A stretch of 64,000 bases of DNA from Marinilabiliales bacterium (GCA_003512955.1 DOTG01000041.1:316494-380493), one strand, 5' to 3'. Shown: positions 32,565 through 41,455, numbered from the stretch's first letter. Notes: generated by a model not told the origin, from the sequence alone. Program-made: numbers and translations.

Positions 32565-34565
32565 ATGAAAAAAAATCCTTTAAAAATCGGTTTTGTCGCA
32601 TTTTTAGTAACTTTTACACTTATGGGTAACGCGCAACAACCAGAAGCATTGCCTGGTAACACTTCACTTCCTTCGTCGAACGAAGATTTAGAAAAACTGG
32701 CTGCATTGGAAAAAGGTAATTTTAAATACTCGGTTGCCTCTTATTTTGCCAAACCGGTGAAAAGCGAATTTCAGTTTTCACCCAAAGGCCAGTACCTTTC
32801 CTACAGAGAGAAGGATGAAAACGGGAAGCGCCATGTGTATGTTAAAAATACCATGAACGATGTGGTAACCAAAGTTATCACCGAGTCAGATGAACTCATC
32901 CGTGGGTATGGTTGGGTAAACGACAACCGATTGATTTATGTGAAAGATCAGGGAGGTAACGAAAATTACCAGCTGTTTGCCGTTGATGTTGATGGTAAGA
33001 ACGAAAAGGCTCTGACTCCTTATGAGAATGTTAAAGTTTCTATTTTGGAAATGCTCAAAGAACAACCTGATTTTATCATTATTCAAATGAATAAGGAAAA
33101 CCCGGAAGTTTTTGAACCTTACAAAATAAATGTGAACACCGGTGAGTTGCAGAAACTTTATGAGAATAAGGATTTGAATAGCCCCATCATGGGTTACGAT
33201 TTCGATAAAGATGGCAACCTCAGGGCGCTTACCCGTCAAGTAAATGGTACCGAAATGGAACTATTGTACCAAACCTCACCCGATAAAGAGTTTGAGGTAG
33301 TTGAACATTACGATTGGAGGGGTAGCTTTTCCATCATGGGATTCATCTATGAAAAAGGACAGGAACATATTGCCTACGTAGGTACAAACCTTGGAGGAGA
33401 CAAGCAAGTTATTGCCAAGTATGATTTAACCAATAAAAAACAATTGGAAGTAGTTTTTGAGAATAAAGATTTTGATGCCAACACCATGCGCCGTTCTCGT
33501 AAAAGAAACTGGGAGATAGATTATTATGCTTTTGAAGGAGAAAGGTATCAAATTCAACCTGTTAGCGATTTCTACAAAAACTTGCACCAAAAATTCACCA
33601 AACAATTCACAGGTAAAGACTTTTGGGTAACCGACTACACCGATGACGAAGACAAATACTTATTGTATGTAACCAGTGACAGACTTTATGGTGAATACCA
33701 TATTTACGATGTTGCAAAAGATGAGTTCAAATTGATGGTAACCCTTATGCCTGAGTTAAATGAAAAGGATATGGCAGAAATGCGGCCCATTCAATTTAAG
33801 AGCCGCGATGGTTTTTTAGTACATGGATATATTACGTTGCCAGAGAATGCAGTGAAGGGAGAAAAAGTGCCCCTTATTGTGAATCCTCATGGCGGACCTT
33901 ATGGAGTGCGCGATTCCTGGGGATTTAATCCTGAAACACAGCTGTTTGCCAGTAGAGGTTATGCTACGCTTCAGGTCAATTATCGCGGTTCGGGTGGATA
34001 TGGAAAAGAATTTTATTTGGCCGGTAGTAAACAAATCGGACGGAATATGTTGAACGATTTGGAAGATGGAGTCAACTATTGTATTGAACAAGGCTGGGCC
34101 GATAAAAACAAAATTGCCGTTTATGGAGCCAGTTATGGAGGTTTAGCAACGCTGGGCAGCTTGATAAAAACACCTGATTTATATGTTTGCGGCGTTGATT
34201 ATGTAGGGGTTTCAAACCTCTTTACCTTTGTGAATTCTTTCCCAGCCTATTGGCGTCCGTATATGGCTCAGTTCTATGCCCAATGGTACGATCCGGAAAA
34301 TCCTGAGGAAAAGAAAATAATGGAAGAAGTTTCTCCCGCGTTAAGGGCAACCGAAATAACCAAGCCACTCTTTGTTATTCAAGGAGCCAATGATCCACGG
34401 GTTAATATCAACGAATCGGACCAAATTGTGACTACCCTCAGAGGAAACGGTAAGGATGTACCTTACCTGGTGAAATACAACGAGGGACATGGTTTTTACC
34501 ATGAGGAAAATACCCTGGAACTTTATAAATACATGATGGGATTCTTTGCCAAGTATTTAAAATAG
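32565..34565 (+). CDS. secreted prolyl-oligopeptidase family (S9) peptidase
   Basis: A 666-residue serine peptidase with a signal peptide (MKKNPLKIGFVAFLVTFTLMGNAQ). Residues about 45-400 form the beta-propeller that filters substrates. The C-terminal alpha/beta-hydrolase domain (about 400-665) has the nucleophile in GASYGG (about 522), the Asp in GANDPRV (about 609) and the His in NEGHGFYHEE (about 642), preceded by the oxyanion-type VNPHGGPYGVRDSWGF. This is the S9C/acylaminoacyl- or dipeptidyl-peptidase-like group. It would cleave short peptides in the periplasm. Start at ATG 32565, and the upstream TTG at 32556 is not preferred. Monocistronic with its own terminator. Confidence 0.95.
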   Translation: MKKNPLKIGFVAFLVTFTLMGNAQQPEALPGNTSLPSSNEDLEKLAALEKGNFKYSVASYFAKPVKSEFQFSPKGQYLSYREKDENGKRHVYVKNTMNDVVTKVITESDELIRGYGWVNDNRLIYVKDQGGNENYQLFAVDVDGKNEKALTPYENVKVSILEMLKEQPDFIIIQMNKENPEVFEPYKINVNTGELQKLYENKDLNSPIMGYDFDKDGNLRALTRQVNGTEMELLYQTSPDKEFEVVEHYDWRGSFSIMGFIYEKGQEHIAYVGTNLGGDKQVIAKYDLTNKKQLEVVFENKDFDANTMRRSRKRNWEIDYYAFEGERYQIQPVSDFYKNLHQKFTKQFTGKDFWVTDYTDDEDKYLLYVTSDRLYGEYHIYDVAKDEFKLMVTLMPELNEKDMAEMRPIQFKSRDGFLVHGYITLPENAVKGEKVPLIVNPHGGPYGVRDSWGFNPETQLFASRGYATLQVNYRGSGGYGKEFYLAGSKQIGRNMLNDLEDGVNYCIEQGWADKNKIAVYGASYGGLATLGSLIKTPDLYVCGVDYVGVSNLFTFVNSFPAYWRPYMAQFYAQWYDPENPEEKKIMEEVSPALRATEITKPLFVIQGANDPRVNINESDQIVTTLRGNGKDVPYLVKYNEGHGFYHEENTLELYKYMMGFFAKYLK

Positions 34566-34624
34566 AAAGGATTTATTGCTGGGGAATCTCATTTTGATAG
34601 ATTCCACGCATCTTTGAATCATAA

Positions 34625-34675
34625 AAAATGGGAAATGGGGATTTTGAAAATCCCTCTTTCCCATTTTTGTTTTTA
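34625..34675 (+). terminator. intrinsic terminator after the S9 peptidase
   Basis: A long interrupted stem: AATGGGAA and GGGGATTTT pair with AAAATCCC and TTTCCCATT, followed by T-rich sequence. Confidence 0.75.
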
Positions 34676-34828
34676 GTTCCAGCTATTAACTGTAAAATCA
34701 GATTCCCTTTTTTACTCAATGAAACGCCCGTTCCAAAATTATTTAGTGCAGAAAGAGGGGATTTATTACTTTAAAAATAGCCGTTCGGGTTAAATCATTA
34801 AATTTGTGTTTCAATTTAAAACCTAATT

Positions 34829-35875
34829 ATGTTTGATTTTTCTGATGTAAGTTTAAACCAGATTGTGGTGCATAACATTGGCAACCGGACCGAGGAGGAG
34901 GGAGTTAAGTTATCGAAAGGGGAAATGAATATTACCGATGCAACTGTTGAAGACATCTTGAAACAGTATTTTTTATCCACTTTTAAGAACGATTATTTTT
35001 ATAGTTTCTCCCACGAGTCGGATATTCAATTGAACGAAGTATATAATTTTGCCCGGCAGATATTCGACGATCCTGCCAATTTTTACCAACAATCAGTAAA
35101 TCTAGCCTACCATTTGTATAACAAATCGAACCACCCAAAAATAAAAACCGGCGAGTTTTACATCGTCCGTTTTTCCGATATTACTATTGATGATGAGTTG
35201 GTTGACGGCATCGGGTTGTTTAAATCGGAAACCAAAGATACCTACCTGAGGGTTTACCAAAAGAATGAAAATTTTGAGGTTGATTATGAAAGCGGCATCA
35301 ATATTAAAAAACTGGATAAAGGATGTTTGATTTTCAATACTGAACGTGATTTGGGCTATAAAGTTTCTATTATCGATTCCACGAACCGTTCCAGTGAAGC
35401 GCTGTATTGGCGCGACGAATTTTTGAATATCACTCCCCGCGAAAACGAGTTTTACCAGACCAACCAATTGCTCGATATGTGCAAAGGCTTTTCGGAGCAG
35501 GTACTCACCACTCAAAACAATGTGGAAAAGCAGGAACAAGTTTCGTTTATTAAGCGGACAGAGGAGTACCTGACTAAGCACGACGATTTTGACAATGAGG
35601 AGTTTAAGCAAATGGTGATTGGCGATGAGCAAATTAGTCAGGCATTTGACGAATACAAACAGGAATTTGAACTAAAACGCGAACTCTCACCGGTCGATCA
35701 CTTCGAGATTTCAGAAAATGCCCTGAAAAAAGGGAAAAAATATTTTCGGAGCATCATCAAACTGGATAAAAACTTCCACATTTATGTGCATGCGAACCCC
35801 GATTTTATTGAAACCGGATATGACAATTTGAAAGGACTGCGGTTTTACAAACTGTTCTTTCATGAAGAAAGTTAA
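34829..35875 (+). CDS. 37-kDa nucleoid-associated protein (NdpA/YejK family)
   Basis: A 348-residue cytoplasmic protein. The opening IVVHNIGNRTEEEGVKLSKGEM, the central GEFYIVRFSDITIDDELVDGIGLFKSE and the end region FRSIIKLDKNFHIYVHANPDFIETGYD match the NA37/NdpA family, in which E. coli YejK associates with the nucleoid and topoisomerase IV. Length fits the family. The gene is followed 51 bases later by a 93-residue protein on the same strand, then a terminator, so the two form a small operon. The detailed role in Bacteroidota is not known. Confidence 0.88.
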   Translation: MFDFSDVSLNQIVVHNIGNRTEEEGVKLSKGEMNITDATVEDILKQYFLSTFKNDYFYSFSHESDIQLNEVYNFARQIFDDPANFYQQSVNLAYHLYNKSNHPKIKTGEFYIVRFSDITIDDELVDGIGLFKSETKDTYLRVYQKNENFEVDYESGINIKKLDKGCLIFNTERDLGYKVSIIDSTNRSSEALYWRDEFLNITPRENEFYQTNQLLDMCKGFSEQVLTTQNNVEKQEQVSFIKRTEEYLTKHDDFDNEEFKQMVIGDEQISQAFDEYKQEFELKRELSPVDHFEISENALKKGKKYFRSIIKLDKNFHIYVHANPDFIETGYDNLKGLRFYKLFFHEES

Positions 35876-35926
35876 ACCAGAAGAATTACTAAATAATACA
35901 AACAACTAACAATAAATAAGATAATT

Positions 35927-36208
35927 ATGGCAAACATTAGAAGTCTAAAAAAAGACATAAACTACGTATCATCGGAACTGGTGATCGAGTGTTTCACTTA
36001 CAATTTTTTGATACCCGAAAAGAATCAGGATGAATTGGCTTCAATTATTGCCGATTCTATCAATATGAAACAAAATTTGGTACAACAAATTAATGAGGCA
36101 AAAAAGAATGCTAAAACTCCTTTATCCCAACAAATGAAAACAGTGCGCAAGAATTTTCATGAGCAGGTAGAGGGTTTGGTAGGCCGGATTGCAAGCATTT
36201 CAAAATAA
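35927..36208 (+). CDS. small hypothetical protein co-transcribed with the NdpA-like gene
   Basis: A 93-residue helical, lysine-rich protein without signal peptide or cysteine pairs except one Cys near residue 22. The start MANIRSLKKDINYVSSELVIECF and a C-terminal basic/amphipathic helix (QMKTVRKNFHEQVEGLVGRI) suggest a small nucleic-acid- or protein-binding protein. No formal family recognised. It sits between NdpA and a strong terminator, so the two probably work together. Confidence 0.85.
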   Translation: MANIRSLKKDINYVSSELVIECFTYNFLIPEKNQDELASIIADSINMKQNLVQQINEAKKNAKTPLSQQMKTVRKNFHEQVEGLVGRIASISK

Positions 36209-36227
36209 TATCCGGGTTTTTATCTAC

Positions 36228-36265
36228 AAAAGAGGTTTTCATAGCATGCTATGGGGACCTTTTTT
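36228..36265 (+). terminator. intrinsic terminator after the NdpA operon
   Basis: GGTTTTCATAG (36234-36244) pairs with CTATGGGGACC (36249-36259) using several G-U pairs. The core CATAGCATGCTATG is a perfect palindrome, followed by six T. Confidence 0.8.
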
Positions 36266-36356
36266 ACTTCAATGGACTTTAAAAATGAAAAATGACTTCT
36301 CTGATGAGTGAAGAAGTGTTACTCATTTGGAATTACAAACAATTTTTTGACGGTAT

Positions 36357-36389
36357 TTTGCTTAATAACAAACATTAATTCTAATTTTG
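36357..36389 (+). promoter_or_regulatory. promoter of the thrS-infC-rpmI-rplT operon
   Basis: TTTG (36357-36360), 21 bases, TAATTTTG (36382-36389): perfect match to the Bacteroidota consensus. Predicted start near 36396, leaving a leader of about 25 bases, too short for a T-box or threonyl-tRNA-like operator. Confidence 0.85.
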
Positions 36390-36419
36390 CAACCTTGTAA
36401 TTTAGAAAATAATACTATA

Positions 36420-38360
36420 ATGATAAAAATAACCCTTCCTGATCAAAGTGTCAGGGAATATGCTTCGGGGATTACCGGAATGGATATTGCCCAAAGTATC
36501 AGTCCCCGATTGGCCAAAGAGGTTTTATCAATTACCGTGAATGGTGATGTTTGGGATTTGAGCAGGCCAATCAATCATGATGCCTCTATTAAATTGCACA
36601 AATGGGATGATGCCGAAGGAAAGCATGCTTTTTGGCATTCGTCGGCTCACCTTATGGCAGAAGCTTTGCAGGAGTTATATCCTGGTGTGAAGTTTGGAAT
36701 AGGCCCAGCCATTGAAAACGGGTTTTATTATGATGTGGATTTGGGCGATGGAAAAACCATTTCAGATGCCGACTTTATTACCATTGAAAATAAGATGCAG
36801 GAATTAGCATCGCGAAAGCTTGATTATAAAAGGACCGAAGTGGCCAAAAATCAGGCTTTGGAATTCTTTGCCAGGAAAAAGGAAGAATATAAAGTGGAAT
36901 TAATCAACGACCTGGAAGATGGGACCATTAGCTTTTACGAACAGGGAAATTTTACCGATTTATGCCGTGGACCACACCTTCCGAACACAGAATTTATAAA
37001 AGCCTCTAAAATATTAAGTGTTGCGGGTGCTTACTGGCGAGGCGACGAAAAGCGCAAACAGCTTACCCGTGTGTATGGGATTACGTTTCCCAAAAAATCG
37101 ATGCTCGATGAATATATTGTGCTGCTAGAAGAAGCAAAAAAACGCGATCACCGTCGGTTGGGAAAAGAAATGGAGCTGTTTACCTTTTCACAACGGGTAG
37201 GACAAGGTTTGCCCTTGTGGTTGCCAAAGGGAGCTCAATTAAGGGAACGTTTGGAAAACTTTTTAAAACGGGTTCAACGTGGTTATGGTTATGAACCTGT
37301 GATTACCCCGCATATCGGACAAAAGGAACTGTATGTAACTTCGGGTCATTATGCAAAATATGGAGCCGACTCTTTTCAACCTATCCACACACCTGCCGAA
37401 GGAGAGGAGTTTTTGTTAAAGCCCATGAACTGTCCTCATCATTGCGAGATTTATCGGTTCAAACCCCGTTCGTACAAAGATTTGCCATTACGTTTTGCCG
37501 AATTTGGAACAGTCTATCGTTATGAGCAGAGTGGTGAGCTGCATGGGTTAACAAGGGTTCGTGGGTTCACTCAGGACGATGCCCATATTTTTTGCCGTCC
37601 CGACCAATTGAAAGAAGAATTTATCAAAGTGATTGATATTGTGTTATATATTTTCAAAACCCTGGAGTTTAATGAATTTACCGCACAAATATCTTTACGC
37701 GATCCTAACAACAAGGAAAAATATATTGGTAGTGACGAAAATTGGGAAAAAGCAGAACGTGCCATTATTGAAGCCAGTGAGGAGAAAGGATTAAAAACAA
37801 CCGTGGAACTGGGCGAAGCTGCTTTCTATGGGCCCAAGCTCGATTTTATGGTCCGTGATGCCATTGGCCGCAAATGGCAGTTAGGAACCATTCAGGTGGA
37901 TTACAACCTACCCGAACGTTTTGATTTGGAATATATTGGAAACGATGACAAACGCCACCGCCCGGTGATGATTCACCGTGCCCCATTTGGTTCTATGGAA
38001 CGGTTTGTAGCAGTGCTCATTGAACATACCGGAGGGAAATTCCCGTTATGGCTTACACCTGAGCAAGCAGTAGTGTTGCCAATCAGCGAAAAATATAACG
38101 ATTTTGCTAAAAAAGTTTCAAATATTCTAAATAATTCCGATATTCGCACCGCAATTGACGACCGGAACGAAAAGATAGGCAGAAAGATACGTGATAACGA
38201 GTTAAAACGTATTCCTTACTTGCTTATTGTTGGTGAAAAAGAATTTGAAACCAATACTATTTCTGTCCGTAAGCAAGGCGATGGCGATAAAGGCTCCATG
38301 AGTATTGAGGATTTTGCTGCCATGATTACTAAAGAAATTGACGAGTTAATAAAGTATTAA
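36420..38360 (+). CDS. thrS: threonine--tRNA ligase
   Basis: A 646-residue class II synthetase that charges tRNA-Thr. Domains in order: TGS (1-60), the editing domain with HSSAHLMAEAL and the distal CRGPH, the catalytic core with motif 2 in EFGTVYRYEQSGELHGLTRVRGFTQDDAHIF, zinc-site residues MNCPHH, motif 3 in MIHRAPFGSMERF, and the anticodon-binding domain starting at AVVLPISEKYNDFA. All catalytic and zinc residues are visible. The ATG at 36420 is used because the upstream TTG at 36387 lies within the -7 promoter element. First gene of the classical operon with infC, rpmI and rplT. Confidence 0.98.
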   Translation: MIKITLPDQSVREYASGITGMDIAQSISPRLAKEVLSITVNGDVWDLSRPINHDASIKLHKWDDAEGKHAFWHSSAHLMAEALQELYPGVKFGIGPAIENGFYYDVDLGDGKTISDADFITIENKMQELASRKLDYKRTEVAKNQALEFFARKKEEYKVELINDLEDGTISFYEQGNFTDLCRGPHLPNTEFIKASKILSVAGAYWRGDEKRKQLTRVYGITFPKKSMLDEYIVLLEEAKKRDHRRLGKEMELFTFSQRVGQGLPLWLPKGAQLRERLENFLKRVQRGYGYEPVITPHIGQKELYVTSGHYAKYGADSFQPIHTPAEGEEFLLKPMNCPHHCEIYRFKPRSYKDLPLRFAEFGTVYRYEQSGELHGLTRVRGFTQDDAHIFCRPDQLKEEFIKVIDIVLYIFKTLEFNEFTAQISLRDPNNKEKYIGSDENWEKAERAIIEASEEKGLKTTVELGEAAFYGPKLDFMVRDAIGRKWQLGTIQVDYNLPERFDLEYIGNDDKRHRPVMIHRAPFGSMERFVAVLIEHTGGKFPLWLTPEQAVVLPISEKYNDFAKKVSNILNNSDIRTAIDDRNEKIGRKIRDNELKRIPYLLIVGEKEFETNTISVRKQGDGDKGSMSIEDFAAMITKEIDELIKY

Positions 38361-38369
38361 TTAAAATTT

Positions 38370-38386
38370 AGGAGGACCAAGCCATA
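38370..38386 (+). promoter_or_regulatory. Shine-Dalgarno and ATA initiation site of infC
   Basis: AGGAGG (38370-38375) stands 8 bases before an ATA codon at 38384. This places the start at a rare codon with a strong ribosome site, the hallmark of IF3 autoregulation. Confidence 0.8.
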
Positions 38387-38944
38387 GTAACACCTAAGAC
38401 CCCGAGACGCGGCTTTAATGAGAAAGATGATAAATCCGCGTTCAGAATTAATGAGGATATAAGGGTACCCCAAATACGTTTAGTGGGAGATAATATCGAA
38501 AACCCTGGTGTTTACTCAGTTAGAGAAGCTTTAAAGATAGCAGAAGAGCTTCAGCTTGATTTGGTTGAAATTTCACCTACCGCCGATCCACCCGTTTGTA
38601 AAGTAATTGATTACAGCAAGTTCCTTTACGAGCAAAAGAAAAAGCAAAAAGAGATCAAGTCGAAAGCGAGCAAAGTTATTATTAAAGAAATCAGGTTTGG
38701 ACCAAATACCGATGAGCATGATTTTAATTTCAAAAAGAACCATGCCATCAAGTTCCTCGATGAAGGAGCTAAATTAAAAGTATATGTTTTCTTTAAAGGG
38801 CGTTCCATTTTATTCAAAGAGCAAGGCGAGATTTTACTGCTGCGTTTAGCTCAAGAACTCGAAGACCAAGGCAAAGTGGAACAATTACCAAAATTGGAAG
38901 GAAAACGGATGATTATGTTTATTTCACCTAAAAAGAAAAAATAA
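38384..38944 (+). CDS. infC: translation initiation factor IF-3, starting at ATA
   Basis: A 186-residue IF3. The N-terminal domain runs through FRINEDIRVPQIRLVGDN, GVYSVREALKIAEELQLDLVEISPTADPPVCKV and DYSKFLYEQKKKQKE, all canonical. The C-terminal domain has EIRFGPNTDEHDF and KVYVFFKGR. The first in-frame ATG/GTG/TTG codon (GTG 38483) falls inside the conserved RLVGDN and would cut 33 residues off the N-terminal domain. The only start with a Shine-Dalgarno is ATA at 38384, giving I(M)VTPKTPRRGFNEK. IF3 discriminates against non-AUG/GUG/UUG starts, so the factor represses its own synthesis, as described for AUU in enterobacteria. Downstream of thrS, upstream of rpmI. Confidence 0.95.
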   Translation: MVTPKTPRRGFNEKDDKSAFRINEDIRVPQIRLVGDNIENPGVYSVREALKIAEELQLDLVEISPTADPPVCKVIDYSKFLYEQKKKQKEIKSKASKVIIKEIRFGPNTDEHDFNFKKNHAIKFLDEGAKLKVYVFFKGRSILFKEQGEILLLRLAQELEDQGKVEQLPKLEGKRMIMFISPKKKK

Positions 38945-38968
38945 TTTGTTGGATTAAATTGAATAAGT

Positions 38969-39163
38969 ATGCCAAAAATGAAAACAAATTCCGGAGCGAA
39001 GAAACGTTTTGTGTTGACCGGAACCGGAAAAATTAAGAGAAAACACGCTTTCAAAAGTCACATTTTGACTAAAAAATCAACAAAGCGTAAACGTAATTTA
39101 ACTTATTTTACTACTGTAAACAAAGCCGATATCCAGAATATCAAGCTTTGCTTAGCCATGTAG
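38969..39163 (+). CDS. rpmI: 50S ribosomal protein L35
   Basis: A 64-residue basic protein with the L35 signature MPKMKTNSGAKKRF, the central KRKHAFKSHILTKKS-type segment and an LTYFTTVNKADI-like end. It binds 23S rRNA in the large subunit. It follows infC by 24 bases in the standard operon order. Confidence 0.97.
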   Translation: MPKMKTNSGAKKRFVLTGTGKIKRKHAFKSHILTKKSTKRKRNLTYFTTVNKADIQNIKLCLAM

Positions 39164-39247
39164 TATTAATTGTTTAATCAGGAGTGAATTAGCTGAATAA
39201 GAATCCTAAAGGAGAGGATCGCTAACCATTCCATAAAAAGTAAAACT

Positions 39248-39592
39248 ATGCCAAGATCAGTAAATGCTGTAGCATCAAGAGCAAGAAGGAAAAAGATTTT
39301 AAAAATGACCAAAGGGAACTTTGGTTCACGTGGTAATGTTTGGACGGTTGCAAAAAACACCTTTGAAAAAGGGATGCAACACGCTTATCGCGACCGTAAA
39401 ACGAAGAAACGCAATTTTAGGGGACTTTGGATCCAACGTATCAATGCAGGAGCCCGTTTAAACGGAATGTCGTACTCTGTATTGATTGGCAAATTAGCTA
39501 AAGCTAATGTGGAAATCAACCGTAAGGTTTTGGCTGATTTGGCCATGAATTACCCACAAGCTTTTGCCGCTGTTTGTAAAATAGTAAAATAA
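39248..39592 (+). CDS. rplT: 50S ribosomal protein L20
   Basis: A 114-residue helical, very basic ribosomal protein. It starts MPRSVNAVASRARRKKIL and contains the central AYRDRKTKKRNFRGLWIQRINA of L20. It binds 23S rRNA early in assembly and represses the rpmI-rplT part of the operon in several bacteria. The 84-base spacer from rpmI holds a small hairpin (ATCCT/AGGAT, 39203-39219) around a purine-rich loop. Last gene of the operon, followed by a terminator. Confidence 0.97.
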   Translation: MPRSVNAVASRARRKKILKMTKGNFGSRGNVWTVAKNTFEKGMQHAYRDRKTKKRNFRGLWIQRINAGARLNGMSYSVLIGKLAKANVEINRKVLADLAMNYPQAFAAVCKIVK

Positions 39593-39615
39593 AAGATTTT
39601 AGGTGAAATATTATG

Positions 39616-39644
39616 AAAGCCATCCTACCCGGATGGCTTTTTTT
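39616..39644 (+). terminator. intrinsic terminator after rplT
   Basis: AAAGCCATCC, loop TACCC, GGATGGCTTT and further T. Ends the thrS operon. Confidence 0.9.
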
Positions 39645-39753
39645 GTAAAACTAAACCTGAATTTGAAAATTAAAAATCCAATTTTGTACCTGGGACATTA
39701 AATCATTGTTTTTGATTTCTTATTGAATTTCAGTTATTTAATAAAGTTTCTTT

Positions 39754-41334
39754 ATGAAAATAATTTTATTGATTCTATTAGTAATACTCTCATCAGCACT
39801 AGTTGCTCAAGATAGCCTTTTGAATCAAAAATTGTGCGAACAAAGTAAAGCGGAGTGTTTAATACCCATACGTCCGGGGATACAAGGGATACAACCGTTT
39901 TGGAATGAAAAGGCCGTTATGTTTAAATATGCTCCTTCGTTTCAGAACAACCAATCCAGCTGGATTATTCCTAATCCTAGCTATTATAGGTATGCTGCTT
40001 TTTCGTTTAAGGACAATCAATATTACATTTTTACGGCTGATTCTCCTTATGAAGCACTGACTCCTATTTGGGATAAACTGCCTGTGGGCGGGGTTTACCT
40101 CAAGGTTGAAGCGATTAGTTTGGATGAAAAAGATGCAGGGTTAGCCGGGAGCCGGTTTTTTACAAAAGCTGCCTCTTTTTGTCCACCTTACCCAAAAGCC
40201 GATTACTCCTATCAGGAAGCCCTCGAAAAAGGGTTGCAGTTCCTTTATCATCAGGAACATATTCAACATTGGATAAATGCCGGGACACCCGATCACGGGC
40301 ATCATAAACTATATTGCTATTCAGCCCTGGAAGTAGGGAGTGTTGTAAATGGGATGTTACTATACAATCGTCACTACCCAAGAAATGACACGAGCATTTC
40401 AATTGCATGTAAGGCAGCTGATTATATTATTTTGAATGCCGAGCCCGAGGGAAGCCCGTTAGCTTTCTTCCCAAAAGTATATGAAGGGACCAATATGTTT
40501 GCCGGAAATTATAAGGGAGAAATAATTATGACTGAACCCGCTTCGACGGGACTCAGTTTTTTAGCACTGTATGACCGGACCGGTGAAATGAAATATCTAA
40601 ATTATGCTGTTCGTATTGCCGATACTTACTCCAAAACCCAGCTAGAGTCAGGTACCTGGTACATCAGAATTTATAAAGAAAACGGAATCCCTGCTTCGGA
40701 AGAATTATGTATTCCCATAAATATTGTAAATTTTTTAACACTACTTGTCGAGAAGTATAAATTTCCAAAGTACCAAAGCGTCATGGAATCAGCACTATCG
40801 TGGATTTGGGAAAACCCAATGAAAACCTATAATTGGTCGGGCCAGTTCGAAGATGTGGCGGCTCTCAAACCCTATCAGAACTTATCAAAATATGAAGCTT
40901 CCTGGTTTGCTCAATACTTGATACGTCATTCTGAAAGCGATACCAATTATGTTGCGTTAGCCAAGGAGTTGACCGCATTTTGTGAAGACCAATTTGTGGT
41001 ATGGGAAAAACCTGGGATTTACGATAACTGGGGAAATTCATCGGAACGGTGGCGCGTACCTGCGGTACTGGAGCAATATCAATGTTATGTACCTATTGAT
41101 GCAAGCGTGGTTCAAATGATTCATACATTTTATTCAATTTATTTGAGGACAGATGAGCCTATTTACCTCCATAAAGCTATAGCTTTAGCTAACAGCCTGG
41201 TTAATTCGCAGCTTGATAATGGAATGATACCTACTTTCTGGGTTCCGGGATTTGAAGAGTTCTGGAATAATTGCATGGTAAGCAGTTTAACCCTGTTAGA
41301 ACGGCTTATCACTTTGGATGATTTTGAGAATTAA
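39754..41334 (+). CDS. secreted six-hairpin-glycosidase-like protein, function unknown
   Basis: A 526-residue protein with a signal peptide (MKIILLILLVILSSALVAQ). From about residue 150 to the end it is made of helical pairs with aromatic/acidic loops (ALEKGLQFLYHQEHIQHWIN, NHLH-like GTPDHGHHKLYCYSALEVG, LSFLALYDRTGEMKYLNYAVRIADTY, WLIRIYK-type strands, HKAIALANSLVNSQLDNGMIPTFW), the appearance of an (alpha/alpha)6 toroid as in unsaturated glucuronyl hydrolases, GH127-like and related proteins. No family-specific catalytic motif could be pinned down. No T9SS tail, so periplasmic or outer-membrane location is expected. Single gene between the rplT terminator and the DUF2975 locus. Confidence 0.85.
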   Translation: MKIILLILLVILSSALVAQDSLLNQKLCEQSKAECLIPIRPGIQGIQPFWNEKAVMFKYAPSFQNNQSSWIIPNPSYYRYAAFSFKDNQYYIFTADSPYEALTPIWDKLPVGGVYLKVEAISLDEKDAGLAGSRFFTKAASFCPPYPKADYSYQEALEKGLQFLYHQEHIQHWINAGTPDHGHHKLYCYSALEVGSVVNGMLLYNRHYPRNDTSISIACKAADYIILNAEPEGSPLAFFPKVYEGTNMFAGNYKGEIIMTEPASTGLSFLALYDRTGEMKYLNYAVRIADTYSKTQLESGTWYIRIYKENGIPASEELCIPINIVNFLTLLVEKYKFPKYQSVMESALSWIWENPMKTYNWSGQFEDVAALKPYQNLSKYEASWFAQYLIRHSESDTNYVALAKELTAFCEDQFVVWEKPGIYDNWGNSSERWRVPAVLEQYQCYVPIDASVVQMIHTFYSIYLRTDEPIYLHKAIALANSLVNSQLDNGMIPTFWVPGFEEFWNNCMVSSLTLLERLITLDDFEN

Positions 41335-41373
41335 TATTTGTTTAGGCCAAAGGGAGTATTTAAATTATTAAAA

Positions 41374-41423
41374 CGATAAATATTTATCGAAAAACGATAA
41401 ATTATTTTTGATAATTGATAAAT
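41374..41423 (+). promoter_or_regulatory. three 21-bp-spaced operator-like repeats before the DUF2975 gene
   Basis: CGATAAAT occurs at 41374 and 41395, and TGATAAAT at 41416, each exactly 21 bases apart, which is two helical turns. The first is the left half of a perfect 16-bp palindrome, CGATAAATATTTATCG (41374-41389). The cluster ends 32 bases before the DUF2975 start and probably binds the HTH regulator encoded at 42987. Confidence 0.65.
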
Positions 41424-41455
41424 ATTGTTTTTATTTGCATCAAATTATTTGTATC

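Noticed and set aside
36390..36419. T-box or tRNA-like operator before thrS
   Set aside because: The leader predicted from the promoter is about 25 bases.
38483..38944. infC starting at GTG 38483
   Set aside because: This would remove conserved N-terminal IF3 residues, and the site has no Shine-Dalgarno.
41374..41423. CRISPR array
   Set aside because: Repeats are only 8 bp with 21-bp period and A+T-rich spacers, and there are no cas genes. Operator sites are the better explanation.
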